Shown here piece by piece: positions 1 through 6,995 of a DNA stretch of 10,871 nt. The stretch comes from Syntrophaceae bacterium UBA6255 (lineage in GTDB: Bacteria; Desulfobacterota; Syntrophia; Syntrophales; Smithellaceae). The stretch spans positions 1,996 to 12,866 of the forward strand of contig DJVN01000035.1 of NCBI GenBank assembly GCA_002441205.1, read 5' to 3'. Each line of letters opens with the position of its first letter. Within the stretch, counting starts at the first letter, position 1. Under the pieces are notes generated by a model that had not been told where the DNA came from, ran no database searches, and was given only the letters and a program-made list of their open reading frames with translations. The position numbers were made by a program, and so were the translations under genes.

Positions 1-209
1 TTGAAGCGCTTACTTTAATTCAGACCAGGAAAACCAAGCCCTTCCCCGTGATTCTGATGGGCAGCGAATATTGGCAGGGATTGATAGACTGGCTCAAAAA
101 TCACATGCTTGCTGAAAACAAAATCACTCCTGTCGATATGGAATTGATTCAAATCATCGACGACCCGGAAGAAGTGGTCAAACTTATTAAGAAATACGTC
201 ATTGTATAA
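1..209 (+). CDS. LOG family / TIGR00730 Rossmann-fold protein, C-terminal part
   Basis: Only the last 68 codons are in the window; the reading frame enters from the left edge (first full codon at position 3) and ends with TAA at 207-209. The segment reads EALTLIQTRKTKPFPVILMG, then SEYWQGLIDWLK, and ends with IIDDPEEVVKLIKKY. This matches the C-terminal part of TIGR00730/LOG family proteins, whose members include nucleoside 5'-monophosphate phosphoribohydrolases (cytokinin-activating LOG in plants, PpnN-type in bacteria). The catalytic PGGxGTxxE motif lies upstream of the visible part, so activity cannot be confirmed here. holA starts 27 bases downstream on the same strand, so the two are probably cotranscribed. 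Family assignment is from recognised sequence character; the substrate is not assignable. Confidence 0.8.
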   Translation, partial: EALTLIQTRKTKPFPVILMGSEYWQGLIDWLKNHMLAENKITPVDMELIQIIDDPEEVVKLIKKYVIV

Positions 210-236
210 AGTTCGATTTATTATATCTTTTAAGCA

Positions 237-1583
237 ATGGAAAAAATCTATACCAATCTGAAAAAGGGCGTTGTTGCGCCGTGTTACCTTCTTTATGGAG
301 AAGAAGAGTATCTTGTCAACGAAGCCGTCAATAAAATCCTCGATATGATTGTTCCGGAAAAAGACAGGGATTTCGGTCTTTTTTATCTGGAAGGAGAAAA
401 TGTAGATCTGGAAATCCTGATTGATCATATTCTCACGCCGTCTCTTTTGGGCGATAAAAAAGTCATTGTGGTCAAAAACGCCGCCTTTTTCATTTCAAAG
501 GAAGAGCTGGTCAAACTGATCAGTAAAATACGGAACGCCATCAACGACAATCCGGCAAAAGCGACGAAATATTTTCTGACCTTTCTTAAAATTTCCGGCC
601 TTTCCCTGGAGGACTTGCAGGGTAACGGCTGGCAGAAAATAACCGACGAGCAGTGGAGCGACATTGTCAAGGGAGATACCGGAGAAGACCGTGAAAAATG
701 GCTGCCGCGTATCCTGGAGATCTGCCAGTCGTCGGGCATCACGGATACATCCGTCGCCGACAAAACAGAAAAACTTGAGGCAACCCTGAAAGAAGGACTG
801 CCGGCGGGGAACTGCCTTATTTTCACGGCTGAAGCTGTGGATAAAAGAAAGAAGCTCTACAAGATTATTTCGGATGCGGGAGTCGTCAAGGAATTCGCCA
901 AAGTGAAACAAGAAGTCGCCCGTAAGGAGATTCTCCAGAAACACGTTCACAAATTACTCAACGAAAGCGGCAAGAAGATGTCACCTGCCGCATGGATGAT
1001 TCTGGGCAGGAAAACCGGATTTGATTTTCGGCGTTCGATGTCGGAGCTGGAAAAACTCATTTCCTTCGTGGGCGATAGAACGCTCATCGATAAAGATGAC
1101 GTGGAAGAAGCGGTTGGCAGAACAAAAGAAGATGATATTTTCGCATTGACCAATGCTCTTAGCGAAAAGAACCAACTGGCCGCACTGAATGCTTTGCAGA
1201 ATCTTCTGGATCAGGGAATTCATCACCTCATGATTTTGACAATGATTTCCAGAGAAATACGATTGCTGCTGCAGGCCAGAATCCTCGTAGATTCAGGAAA
1301 ACTGCCGAAAGTTAATCACAGCATGGAATACGGCTGGTTTCAAAGAGTTCTTTATCCGGCCCTCAGCGAGTTCAATCCATCAGCGGCCAAAACGGAAGGC
1401 TTCTTTTTTAGCCAGCATCCTTATTCCATTTATAACGCCTTCCGCAACTGCGTGCGTTTTACATCAGCCCGCCTCGTCGCACTCTTGGAAGAACTGCTCA
1501 ATCTGGAACGTGCTTTCAAATCGTCAGGCACGTCCCATCCTCAATTGTTGCTGGAAAATTTTTTGATTAAATCCTGTGCATAA
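237..1583 (+). CDS. holA: DNA polymerase III subunit delta, long form with insertion
   Basis: Delta subunit of the clamp-loader complex, which opens the beta sliding clamp and loads it on primed DNA. The N-terminus (residues 14-24, APCYLLYGEEE) is the typical delta opening, followed by DKKVIVVKNAAFF at 73-85. CLIFTAEAVDKRKKLYK (193-209) is the conserved end of the first AAA+-like domain. A helical middle follows (245-300), and the collar-type C-terminal domain ends SHPQLLLENFLIKSCA. At 448 residues it is about 100 longer than the E. coli protein (about 343). The excess sits mainly between residues about 97 and 180, where usual homologues have a short linker. An in-frame TAA at 231-233 rules out any earlier start. 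No clear Shine-Dalgarno sequence precedes the ATG, so translation may depend on the upstream LOG-family gene. Confidence 0.93.
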   Translation: MEKIYTNLKKGVVAPCYLLYGEEEYLVNEAVNKILDMIVPEKDRDFGLFYLEGENVDLEILIDHILTPSLLGDKKVIVVKNAAFFISKEELVKLISKIRNAINDNPAKATKYFLTFLKISGLSLEDLQGNGWQKITDEQWSDIVKGDTGEDREKWLPRILEICQSSGITDTSVADKTEKLEATLKEGLPAGNCLIFTAEAVDKRKKLYKIISDAGVVKEFAKVKQEVARKEILQKHVHKLLNESGKKMSPAAWMILGRKTGFDFRRSMSELEKLISFVGDRTLIDKDDVEEAVGRTKEDDIFALTNALSEKNQLAALNALQNLLDQGIHHLMILTMISREIRLLLQARILVDSGKLPKVNHSMEYGWFQRVLYPALSEFNPSAAKTEGFFFSQHPYSIYNAFRNCVRFTSARLVALLEELLNLERAFKSSGTSHPQLLLENFLIKSCA

Positions 1584-1592
1584 GAGAACGGA

Positions 1593-1632
1593 CTTAATGC
1601 GTAAAGGCCCGATATCGTTCTACCGCATTAAG
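1593..1632. repeat. Inverted repeat between convergent genes
   Basis: The arms CTTAATGCG (1593-1601) and CGCATTAAG (1624-1632) are perfect 9-base complements around a 22-base loop that itself contains the palindrome CGATATCG. It lies 9 bases after the holA stop and 17 bases before the end of the convergent DUF39 gene, where a shared terminator would be expected. No T-tract follows on either strand, so it does not fit a standard intrinsic terminator. It may act as a 3'-end stabilising hairpin or a weak bidirectional terminator. The structure is seen; the function is inferred. Confidence 0.45.
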
Positions 1633-1649
1633 CCGAAACTTATAACGAA

Positions 1650-2819
1650 CTAAACGGAAGGCAAATTCTGTTGTGCCTCTCCCAGAATGAACCGACCTTG
1701 TTCAATCCATTCTTTTAGTGTTTGGGCAATCTGCCGGGCCTTGTAATAACTGGACAACGGCGCGGTGACAACTTTTTTACCATCAATCGTAACGGTTCCG
1801 CTGCGCAAATCCTTATAGCTCACTTCTGCCAGAGGCTTGGGATTTCCTTTCGGATAATCCATGCTGTAATCATAAACCTGAGTGTAAATATTTTCGTCTT
1901 TTACGGCTGTAAAAAGCGCCATCTCTTCATCAAGAACAGGAATCGGAATGCCTATGCCCACAAACAAAGAGACGCCATATCCTAACAGGCTCGCTCCGGT
2001 CAACCACTCCGGTTTCATTTCTTTAAGATTACCAATAACGGCAATGGTACCCGCCCCCTGCCTGGGAACACCGTTTGTTCCCCGGGGGACATTGGGATTA
2101 TGCTGCGTGCCCGGCCAGGCGACAAAACCCTGGGCGCCACCCAGAAATATGCGCGTACCAATGCCTATCGTCCGGTAATAGGGATCGTTAAACAAAGGAC
2201 TCAATTGTCCCGATGTCGAATAGGAGGCGTTGGCCATCTGTGGACGAAGCATCCCCATGTAAGTGTAAATCGTTCTGTCTGACAGATTCACGGCGCAATT
2301 ATAATTCTGGTAAGCATTGCGCGGATTAAACAAAAACGCATTCTGTAAATCTTTAATCGTGATATTTTTTTCGAACTTTCTCGCAGGGTAGCAATCGGTC
2401 CCGTAACCTTCAGCGCGCAGTTTGACAACATTGCCAGAGACAAGATCTTCAATGACATGACCGCCGCCGTAATTAAATTCTCCGGGATAAACGCTGTTGA
2501 GAGGATCGTTTTCGACAACTTCCGTCGCGCCGATATAGCAATCCACAGCGGCAATTCCGCCATAGGCCGGAACATCATTCAACCAGACTTTCGACGCACG
2601 AATACGCGGAGAGGTATGACCGAAATTAAGAAAAGCCCCCGAGGAACACATCGGCCCGAATGTGCCCGTGGTAACGACATCTATTTTACGGGCGGCTTCT
2701 ACCTCGCCATTTCTTTCCACGATGCCGATCATCTCTTCCGCCGTGACGACAACAGCACGCCCTTCTTTTATTTTATCGTTGATTTCTTTTATGGTTTTTT
2801 TAACTTTGAACTTTTTCAT
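1650..2819 (-). CDS. Homocysteine biosynthesis protein (DUF39 / HcyBio family)
   Basis: This 389-residue protein belongs to the DUF39/HcyBio family. Characterised archaeal members (MA1821 of Methanosarcina) take part in sulfide-dependent conversion of aspartate semialdehyde to homocysteine, with a NIL/ferredoxin partner protein. Family traits seen are TGTFGPMCSSGAFLNFGH (51-68) with Cys58 as the likely counterpart of the essential cysteine, GGIAAVDCYIGATE (87-100), a Gly-rich segment at 118-121, FLGGAQGFVAWPGTQHNP (225-242) and LSSYYKARQIAQTLKEWIE near the end. Further cysteines are at 94, 143 and 175. No CBS-domain pair follows, so this is the stand-alone form. No ferredoxin partner gene is adjacent in the window. 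The start ATG has a purine-rich AAGAGAG directly before it, closer than ideal. The gene lies 66 bases (if dut ends at 2886) downstream of dut on the same strand and may share its transcript. Family is secure; the exact reaction in this organism is inferred. Confidence 0.9.
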   Translation of the reverse strand: MKKFKVKKTIKEINDKIKEGRAVVVTAEEMIGIVERNGEVEAARKIDVVTTGTFGPMCSSGAFLNFGHTSPRIRASKVWLNDVPAYGGIAAVDCYIGATEVVENDPLNSVYPGEFNYGGGHVIEDLVSGNVVKLRAEGYGTDCYPARKFEKNITIKDLQNAFLFNPRNAYQNYNCAVNLSDRTIYTYMGMLRPQMANASYSTSGQLSPLFNDPYYRTIGIGTRIFLGGAQGFVAWPGTQHNPNVPRGTNGVPRQGAGTIAVIGNLKEMKPEWLTGASLLGYGVSLFVGIGIPIPVLDEEMALFTAVKDENIYTQVYDYSMDYPKGNPKPLAEVSYKDLRSGTVTIDGKKVVTAPLSSYYKARQIAQTLKEWIEQGRFILGEAQQNLPSV

Positions 2820-2885
2820 CTCTCTTGCAGAAATCCAATTTAATTAGGTTTTCTTCATACCATTGTTTTATGCCAATTGCAAAAC

Positions 2886-3344
2886 CTAAGTAGTTGATTT
2901 GGAAGTGTGACCGAATCCCCCATCCCCTCTTTGGGTGCTTTTAAGATCAGGAGTTTCTTCCCATTCGACCTGACAAACTTTCTGTACAATCATTTGAGCC
3001 AGGCGCATTCCGCGTTTAACAACAAACGGTTCTTCACCATGATTGATGACAATTAATCCGATTTCCCCCCGGTAATCAGCGTCAATCGTACCCGGTGTAT
3101 TCAGCAGCGTTATGCCATTATTCAATGCCAGACCACTGCGCGGTCTTATCTGTGCCTCATACCCTTCGGACAGGGCTATCGCGATGCCGGTGGAAATCTT
3201 TTTTCTCTGGCCAGGCAAAATAACTTCTTCATGATCCACGGCAGCAAATATATCCATCCCGGCAGCCTGAGCCGTCATGTATTGAGGAAGATCAATATCT
3301 TCATTCCCGGGAAATTTCTGAATGCAGACTTTTATTTTTTCCAT
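2886..3344 (-). CDS. dut: dUTP diphosphatase (dUTPase)
   Basis: Trimeric dUTPase that hydrolyses dUTP to dUMP and diphosphate, keeping uracil out of DNA and supplying dUMP for thymidylate synthesis. All five family motifs are present. Numbering from the possible TTG start at 3356: motif 1 AAGMDIFA (31-38), motif 2 RPRSGLA (71-77), motif 3 NTPGTIDADYRGEI (86-99, with the catalytic-type Asp92), motif 4 RGMRLAQMI (115-123) and the C-terminal P-loop-like motif 5 RGDGGFGHT (143-151). Two starts are possible: TTG at 3356 (156 aa) or ATG at 3344 (152 aa). I prefer the ATG because of codon type and because MEKIKVCIQK fits the usual family N-terminus; neither has a good Shine-Dalgarno sequence. The gene follows the pnp terminator, so it needs readthrough or its own promoter, which I could not identify. 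Confidence 0.96.
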   Translation of the reverse strand: MEKIKVCIQKFPGNEDIDLPQYMTAQAAGMDIFAAVDHEEVILPGQRKKISTGIAIALSEGYEAQIRPRSGLALNNGITLLNTPGTIDADYRGEIGLIVINHGEEPFVVKRGMRLAQMIVQKVCQVEWEETPDLKSTQRGDGGFGHTSKSTT

Positions 3345-3397
3345 TTTTTCAGCCAAAAATATTTATCTTGAAAAGACGGGTAATTACTTGATGAAGA

Positions 3398-3440
3398 AAA
3401 CCGTTCCGTATTCAAAAAGCAAATGAATGCGGAACGGTTT
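3398..3440 (-). terminator. Intrinsic terminator after pnp
   Basis: Arms at 3398-3413 (AAACCGTTCCGTATTC) and 3425-3440 (GAATGCGGAACGGTTT) form a 16-base-pair stem with one wobble pair and an 11-base loop. On the - strand the stem is followed by TTTTCTTC, and it lies 28 bases beyond the pnp stop codon, as expected for a rho-independent terminator ending the infB-pnp operon. The + strand side also carries a T-rich run (GTTTTCC), but no + strand gene ends nearby. This structure separates pnp from dut. Confidence 0.85.
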
Positions 3441-3468
3441 GTTTTCCATAACCCTTATCGGAAATATA

Positions 3469-5589
3469 TTACTTGACATCCGCGCCCAGAGCTTCCTTGC
3501 GGCTGAGACGAATCTTGCCGGATTTATCAATTTCCAGCACTTTGACCATCACGTCGTCGCCTTCCTGCAACACATCGGTCACCTTGGCAATTCTTTCTTT
3601 CGCAATTTGAGAAATATGAAGAAGGCCTTCCGTGCCCGGCAGAATCTCGACAAACGCGCCGAAGTCAACAATCTTCTTGACGGTGCCCTGGTAAATCTTG
3701 CCCACTTCGGCTTCCTCGGTCAACCACTTAACCATTGCCACTGCGCGTGCAGCTGCTTCAGCATCAGCGGATGCTATGGTTACAGTACCGTCATCTTCCA
3801 CGTCAATGGTAACGCCGGTTTCACTGATAATCTGACGAATGTTTTTGCCTCCGGAACCGATGACATTTCTGACCTGATCTTCTTTGACCTTAACAGTTGT
3901 GATACGAGGAGCATACAGAGAGATGTCAGATCTCGATGCAGACAGGGTTTCCCGTATCTTACCGATGATATGCATGCGACCATCTCTAGCCTGCGCCAAA
4001 GCCTTACGCAGAATATCTTCGGTCAGTCCGTCAATTTTAATATCCATCTGCATAGCGGTCACGCCTTTTTCCGTACCGCAGACTTTGAAATCCATATCGC
4101 CAGCATGATCCTCATCGCCCAGAATATCGGACAGAATAACGACATCGTCGCCTTCTTTGAGAAGTCCCATGGCAATACCCGCGACGATATCCTTCACAGG
4201 CACACCGCCGTCCATCAGACACAGAATGCCGCCGCAGACCGTAGCCATCGACGATGACCCGTTGGATGATAAAATTTCCGAAACAATCCGGATGGTGTAG
4301 GGAAATTCCTCAGGAGACGGCAGTACAGGCACCAACGCCTTGCGGGCCAGAGCGCCGTGTCCGATTTCCCTTCTGCCGGGGCTGCGCTGACCTTTTGCCT
4401 CTCCCACACTGAAGGGAGGAAAGTTATAGTGAAGCATGAATGTGCGTATTTCTTCCCCGCTCACATAGTCCATGCGCTGTTCATCAGCGGACGTTCCTAA
4501 TGTTAGGGCGGCCAGCGCCTGAGTTTCACCCCGATTAAAAAGGGCAGAACCATGAGCGCGCGGCAGCACGCCGACTTCCGAGCTGATCGGACGAATGTCG
4601 GTTGAAGACCGGCCGTCAATTCTCTTCTTTTCCTGAATAATCATATCCCGCAGAATGCGTGATTCGATATGCTCGATAATTGCCGCAACTTTCTTGCACA
4701 GAACAGCATCCTCTCCGCCGATATTTTTAATAACGGTCTCTCGCACTTCTCCCAGTTTACCGTAGCGCTCCAGTTTGCGCGGCAGACTGTAACCTTCCTT
4801 GAGACCCGGCAGAGCTTCAGTTCGAACGCGCGCGATAAGTTCTTCATCCGGCACAGGTTCTTCCACCGGTCTTTTGGCTCTGCCGATTGCCGCCTGAACC
4901 TGATCCTGTAAGTCAATGACCGGCCTGACGGCTTCCAGTCCGAATTTAATGGCGTCAACAATGACATCCTCAGGAACCTCTTTGGCTTCTCCTTCCATCA
5001 TGACCAGTTCCACATCATAAGGACGGCCTGATTTACCGGGAGCGACTTTTCGCCCCACCAGAAAAAGGTTCATTTCGCTTTCCTTCATTTTTTCCGGCGA
5101 TGCGTTGCAGACAAACTCGCCGTTTATCCTGCCGACACGAACTCCGGCTATCGGCCCCTTAAAGGGAATATCGGATATCATCAGCGCGGCGGACGCACCG
5201 ATCATTGAAGCAACATCTGTGTCGTTTTCCTTATCCACGGACAGAACCGTGGCCACCAACTGCGTTTCCGAATAGTATCCCTTGGAAAACAGCGGACGAA
5301 TCGCGCGATCAATGACGCGCGACGTCAGAATTTCTTTTTCGTTGGGACGTCCTTCGCGTTTAAAGAAACCGCCGGGAATTTTTCCCGCGGCAAAAGTCAT
5401 TTCCTGATAATCAACGGTCAAAGGCAGAAAGTCGACGCCTTCCCGTGTGCTTTTTAATGAAACCGCCGTAACCAATACAACGGTTTCGCCGTAGTATACA
5501 AGCATGGCCCCATCGGCCTGCGCTGCGACATAATTCGCCTTCAGGGAGACGTTCCGCCCGGCAAAATCCGCACTAAATATATTACTCAT
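3469..5589 (-). CDS. pnp: Polynucleotide phosphorylase (PNPase)
   Basis: Phosphorolytic 3'-5' exoribonuclease of mRNA turnover; it forms a ring-shaped trimer and can also polymerise nucleoside diphosphates. At 706 residues it has the usual length and full domain order: first RNase PH domain (about 10-145), all-helical domain (about 240-320), second RNase PH domain (about 325-555), KH domain (about 560-620, GxxG loop at GSGGKN 578-583) and S1 domain (about 628-697). The phosphate-binding region SSNGSSSMATVCGG (441-454) and the catalytic block GDEDHAGDMDFKV (491-503) are intact; Asp492 and Asp498 correspond by spacing to Asp486 and Asp492 of E. coli. The start ATG has a strong GGAGG at 5597-5601 with a 7-base spacer. 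It follows rpsO, as in most bacteria, and is the last gene before a terminator. The leader stem-loop upstream suggests post-transcriptional control. Confidence 0.98.
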   Translation of the reverse strand: MSNIFSADFAGRNVSLKANYVAAQADGAMLVYYGETVVLVTAVSLKSTREGVDFLPLTVDYQEMTFAAGKIPGGFFKREGRPNEKEILTSRVIDRAIRPLFSKGYYSETQLVATVLSVDKENDTDVASMIGASAALMISDIPFKGPIAGVRVGRINGEFVCNASPEKMKESEMNLFLVGRKVAPGKSGRPYDVELVMMEGEAKEVPEDVIVDAIKFGLEAVRPVIDLQDQVQAAIGRAKRPVEEPVPDEELIARVRTEALPGLKEGYSLPRKLERYGKLGEVRETVIKNIGGEDAVLCKKVAAIIEHIESRILRDMIIQEKKRIDGRSSTDIRPISSEVGVLPRAHGSALFNRGETQALAALTLGTSADEQRMDYVSGEEIRTFMLHYNFPPFSVGEAKGQRSPGRREIGHGALARKALVPVLPSPEEFPYTIRIVSEILSSNGSSSMATVCGGILCLMDGGVPVKDIVAGIAMGLLKEGDDVVILSDILGDEDHAGDMDFKVCGTEKGVTAMQMDIKIDGLTEDILRKALAQARDGRMHIIGKIRETLSASRSDISLYAPRITTVKVKEDQVRNVIGSGGKNIRQIISETGVTIDVEDDGTVTIASADAEAAARAVAMVKWLTEEAEVGKIYQGTVKKIVDFGAFVEILPGTEGLLHISQIAKERIAKVTDVLQEGDDVMVKVLEIDKSGKIRLSRKEALGADVK

Positions 5590-5611
5590 TCATTTTCCTC
5601 CATATTGTTTA

Positions 5612-5626
5612 TAAGAGCTGCTCTTA
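5612..5626 (-). promoter_or_regulatory. Small hairpin just upstream of the pnp ribosome binding site
   Basis: TAAGAG (5612-5617) and CTCTTA (5621-5626) form a perfect 6-base-pair stem with a 3-base loop. In the pnp mRNA it ends 10 bases before the GGAGG, leaving the ribosome binding site free. It could help keep the site single-stranded or form part of a pnp leader control element. It is short, so chance occurrence is possible. Confidence 0.35.
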
Positions 5627-5630
5627 GCAA

Positions 5631-5718
5631 ATTCAAGGGCGAAACGCATAAAACAACAACCGCAATCTATGGGTTATCTTGCTGCGGTCAGGTTGCCTTA
5701 TGCCTTCCGCCCTTGAAT
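5631..5718 (-). promoter_or_regulatory. Long imperfect stem-loop in the rpsO-pnp spacer (candidate pnp leader processing site)
   Basis: The outer arms ATTCAAGGGCG (5631-5641) and CGCCCTTGAAT (5708-5718) are perfect 11-base complements. Inside, GCATAA (5646-5651) pairs with TTATGC (5698-5703), CAAC (5654-5657) with GTTG (5692-5695), and ACCGCA (5659-5664) with TGCGGT (5683-5688), leaving an 18-base apical loop. This gives about 27 paired bases in one interrupted stem filling most of the 135-base gap. No run of T follows on the - strand, so it is not a typical intrinsic terminator. In E. coli the equivalent gap holds a stem cut by RNase III, through which PNPase represses its own synthesis; a similar role here is inferred from position and shape. 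Confidence 0.6.
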
Positions 5719-5724
5719 AATTCT

Positions 5725-5991
5725 TTACTTTCTAAGATTCAGACGTTTAATGACGTTTCTGTATCTTTCTATATCATTCTCTTTAACGTAATTGAGAAGC
5801 CTTCTTCTCTGACCGACCAGTTTGAGCAGACCCCGGCGCGAATGATGATCTTTTTTGTGCGCCTTGAAATGCTCCGTTAAATACTCTATTCTGGCGCTTA
5901 GAAGAGCGATCTGGACTTCGGGAGACCCCGTATCCTTTTCATGGAGCCGATAATCACTAATTACTGCCTTCCTCTTTTCCGAACTTAACAC
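5725..5991 (-). CDS. rpsO: 30S ribosomal protein S15
   Basis: S15 is a primary binding protein of the 16S rRNA central domain and contributes to subunit bridge contacts. The 88-residue product has the expected length (about 89) and the conserved segments DTGSPEVQIALLSARI (20-35) and HKKDHHSRRGLLKLVGQRR (45-63). It ends RLNLRK. The start is GTG at 5991, fixed by a strong GGAGG 7 bases upstream. It lies between truB (65-base gap) and pnp (135-base gap), the conserved arrangement. S15 commonly represses its own mRNA in bacteria; the 65-base leader is AT-rich and I could not define a specific S15-binding fold in it. Confidence 0.98.
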   Translation of the reverse strand: MLSSEKRKAVISDYRLHEKDTGSPEVQIALLSARIEYLTEHFKAHKKDHHSRRGLLKLVGQRRRLLNYVKENDIERYRNVIKRLNLRK

Positions 5992-5998
5992 GCTTTTT

Positions 5999-6003
5999 CC
6001 TCC
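5999..6003 (-). promoter_or_regulatory. Ribosome binding site deciding the GTG start of rpsO
   Basis: CCTCC on the + strand reads GGAGG in the mRNA, within AAAAGGAGGAAAAAGC, with a 7-base spacer to the GTG at 5991. The same core and spacing precede pnp. It supports GTG rather than a later codon as the rpsO start. Confidence 0.85.
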
Positions 6004-6056
6004 TTTTCTTATTATCTAATATTTATTGTTTGGTTTAATTCTTATCTTTTCTTTGA

Positions 6057-6989
6057 CTAATAGTTAAAAACTCTCACAATTCTTGCCGCCTGCGTTTTCC
6101 CATCACATTGCGAAAGGTTATTGGCCGGCGTCAGCATCTCCGCAATCGCCAAAAGACAACCGCGGCTGATGAATTTTACCATATCTCCGGTTTTAAGCAA
6201 GGGAAGATCATATTCTTTGAGCATTTCCACTGAAGGCTGCCAACCGTTACGCAGTTTTACCGCACAAAGATCCTTCAACTCGATGGTTGCGGTGCGCGGC
6301 AAAAGATCAGTCATCGGCAATATCTTGCTGACAAGATCTTCTTTCCGGTCATCACCACCATCATTACTTAAAACAACTGCCATATCTTCCGTAAATATTC
6401 CGCTCTTCAAACGCCGAAGGCCGCACAAGCAAGCCCCCACGCCCAGCGCATCTCCGATATCGGAACAAAGGGTTCTAATATACGTTCCTTTGGAGCATGT
6501 GACCCGAAAAGTAACACGAGGCAGCGAAATATTTTCAACACCCATGCTGTAAATTGTCACTTCGCGCGGCTTCACATCAAGCATAACACCGCCTCTCGCC
6601 CATTTATACAGTGGCTTACCTTGGTATTTGACAGCGGAATATGCGGGCGGTACCTGTTTGATGATTCCCATCATATGTGACATAATCAGTCTTATTGCTT
6701 CTTCAGAAGGCAATTTCTCTGATTGTTCGACAATCTTACCTTCCGTATCCATCGTATCAGTTTTAACACCCAGCAGCATGGTGGCCAGGTATTCCTTATC
6801 TTCGCCGCTAAGAAAACCAGCGAGTTTCGTGGCTTCATTCAGGCAAACTGGCAAAACCCCTGTTGCCAAAGGATCAAGCGTTCCCGTGTGACCGGCTTTT
6901 CTTATTCCCAATGCTTTTTTTACATCACTGACAACGGCATGCGAAGTTTTTCCTGCCGGCTTGTCAATGACGATAACGCCGTTCATCAT
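6057..6989 (-). CDS. truB: tRNA pseudouridine-55 synthase
   Basis: Converts U55 in the T-loop of tRNAs to pseudouridine and may also act as a tRNA-folding chaperone. The 310-residue protein opens with GVIVIDKPAGKTS (4-16) and carries the catalytic motif GHTGTLDPLATGVLP (33-47) with the nucleophile-type Asp39. Other family segments are VPPAYSAVKYQGKPLYKWAR (113-132) and CSKGTYIRTLCSDIG (165-179). The C-terminal region from about 225 (TDLLPRTATIELKD onward) resembles the TruB C-terminal/PUA-like extension. Tandem ATG codons (6989 and 6986) could both serve as start; the nearest AAAGGA is about 13 bases upstream, so initiation may rely on coupling to nrnA, which ends 6 bases before. It lies between nrnA and rpsO in the infB operon. 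Confidence 0.97.
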   Translation of the reverse strand: MMNGVIVIDKPAGKTSHAVVSDVKKALGIRKAGHTGTLDPLATGVLPVCLNEATKLAGFLSGEDKEYLATMLLGVKTDTMDTEGKIVEQSEKLPSEEAIRLIMSHMMGIIKQVPPAYSAVKYQGKPLYKWARGGVMLDVKPREVTIYSMGVENISLPRVTFRVTCSKGTYIRTLCSDIGDALGVGACLCGLRRLKSGIFTEDMAVVLSNDGGDDRKEDLVSKILPMTDLLPRTATIELKDLCAVKLRNGWQPSVEMLKEYDLPLLKTGDMVKFISRGCLLAIAEMLTPANNLSQCDGKTQAARIVRVFNY

Positions 6990-6995
6990 AAGAAA

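Noticed and set aside
425..950. Two overlapping - strand open frames opposite holA, including over the HolA insertion
   Set aside because: No recognisable domain and no ribosome binding site noticed; the + strand frame gives a continuous HolA protein, so these are shadows.
2820..2885. Possible promoter in the dut-DUF39 gap (TTGGCA-like hexamer on the - strand)
   Set aside because: No matching -10 box at 16-18 bases; the gap is short enough for cotranscription.
3427..4257. 276-codon open frame on the + strand opposite pnp
   Set aside because: It is antisense to the conserved KH/S1 and second RNase PH region of pnp, has no recognisable domain, and has the His/Asn/Phe-rich look of a reverse-strand shadow.
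5605..5880. 91-codon + strand open frame across the rpsO-pnp spacer
   Set aside because: It runs through the stem-loop and the opposite strand of rpsO; no recognised family and no supporting start signal.
5992..6056. AT-rich spacer upstream of rpsO as a possible promoter or S15-binding leader
   Set aside because: It contains GATAAT-like hexamers, expected by chance in such AT-rich DNA, but no convincing -35 box at proper spacing and no clear S15-binding fold by eye.
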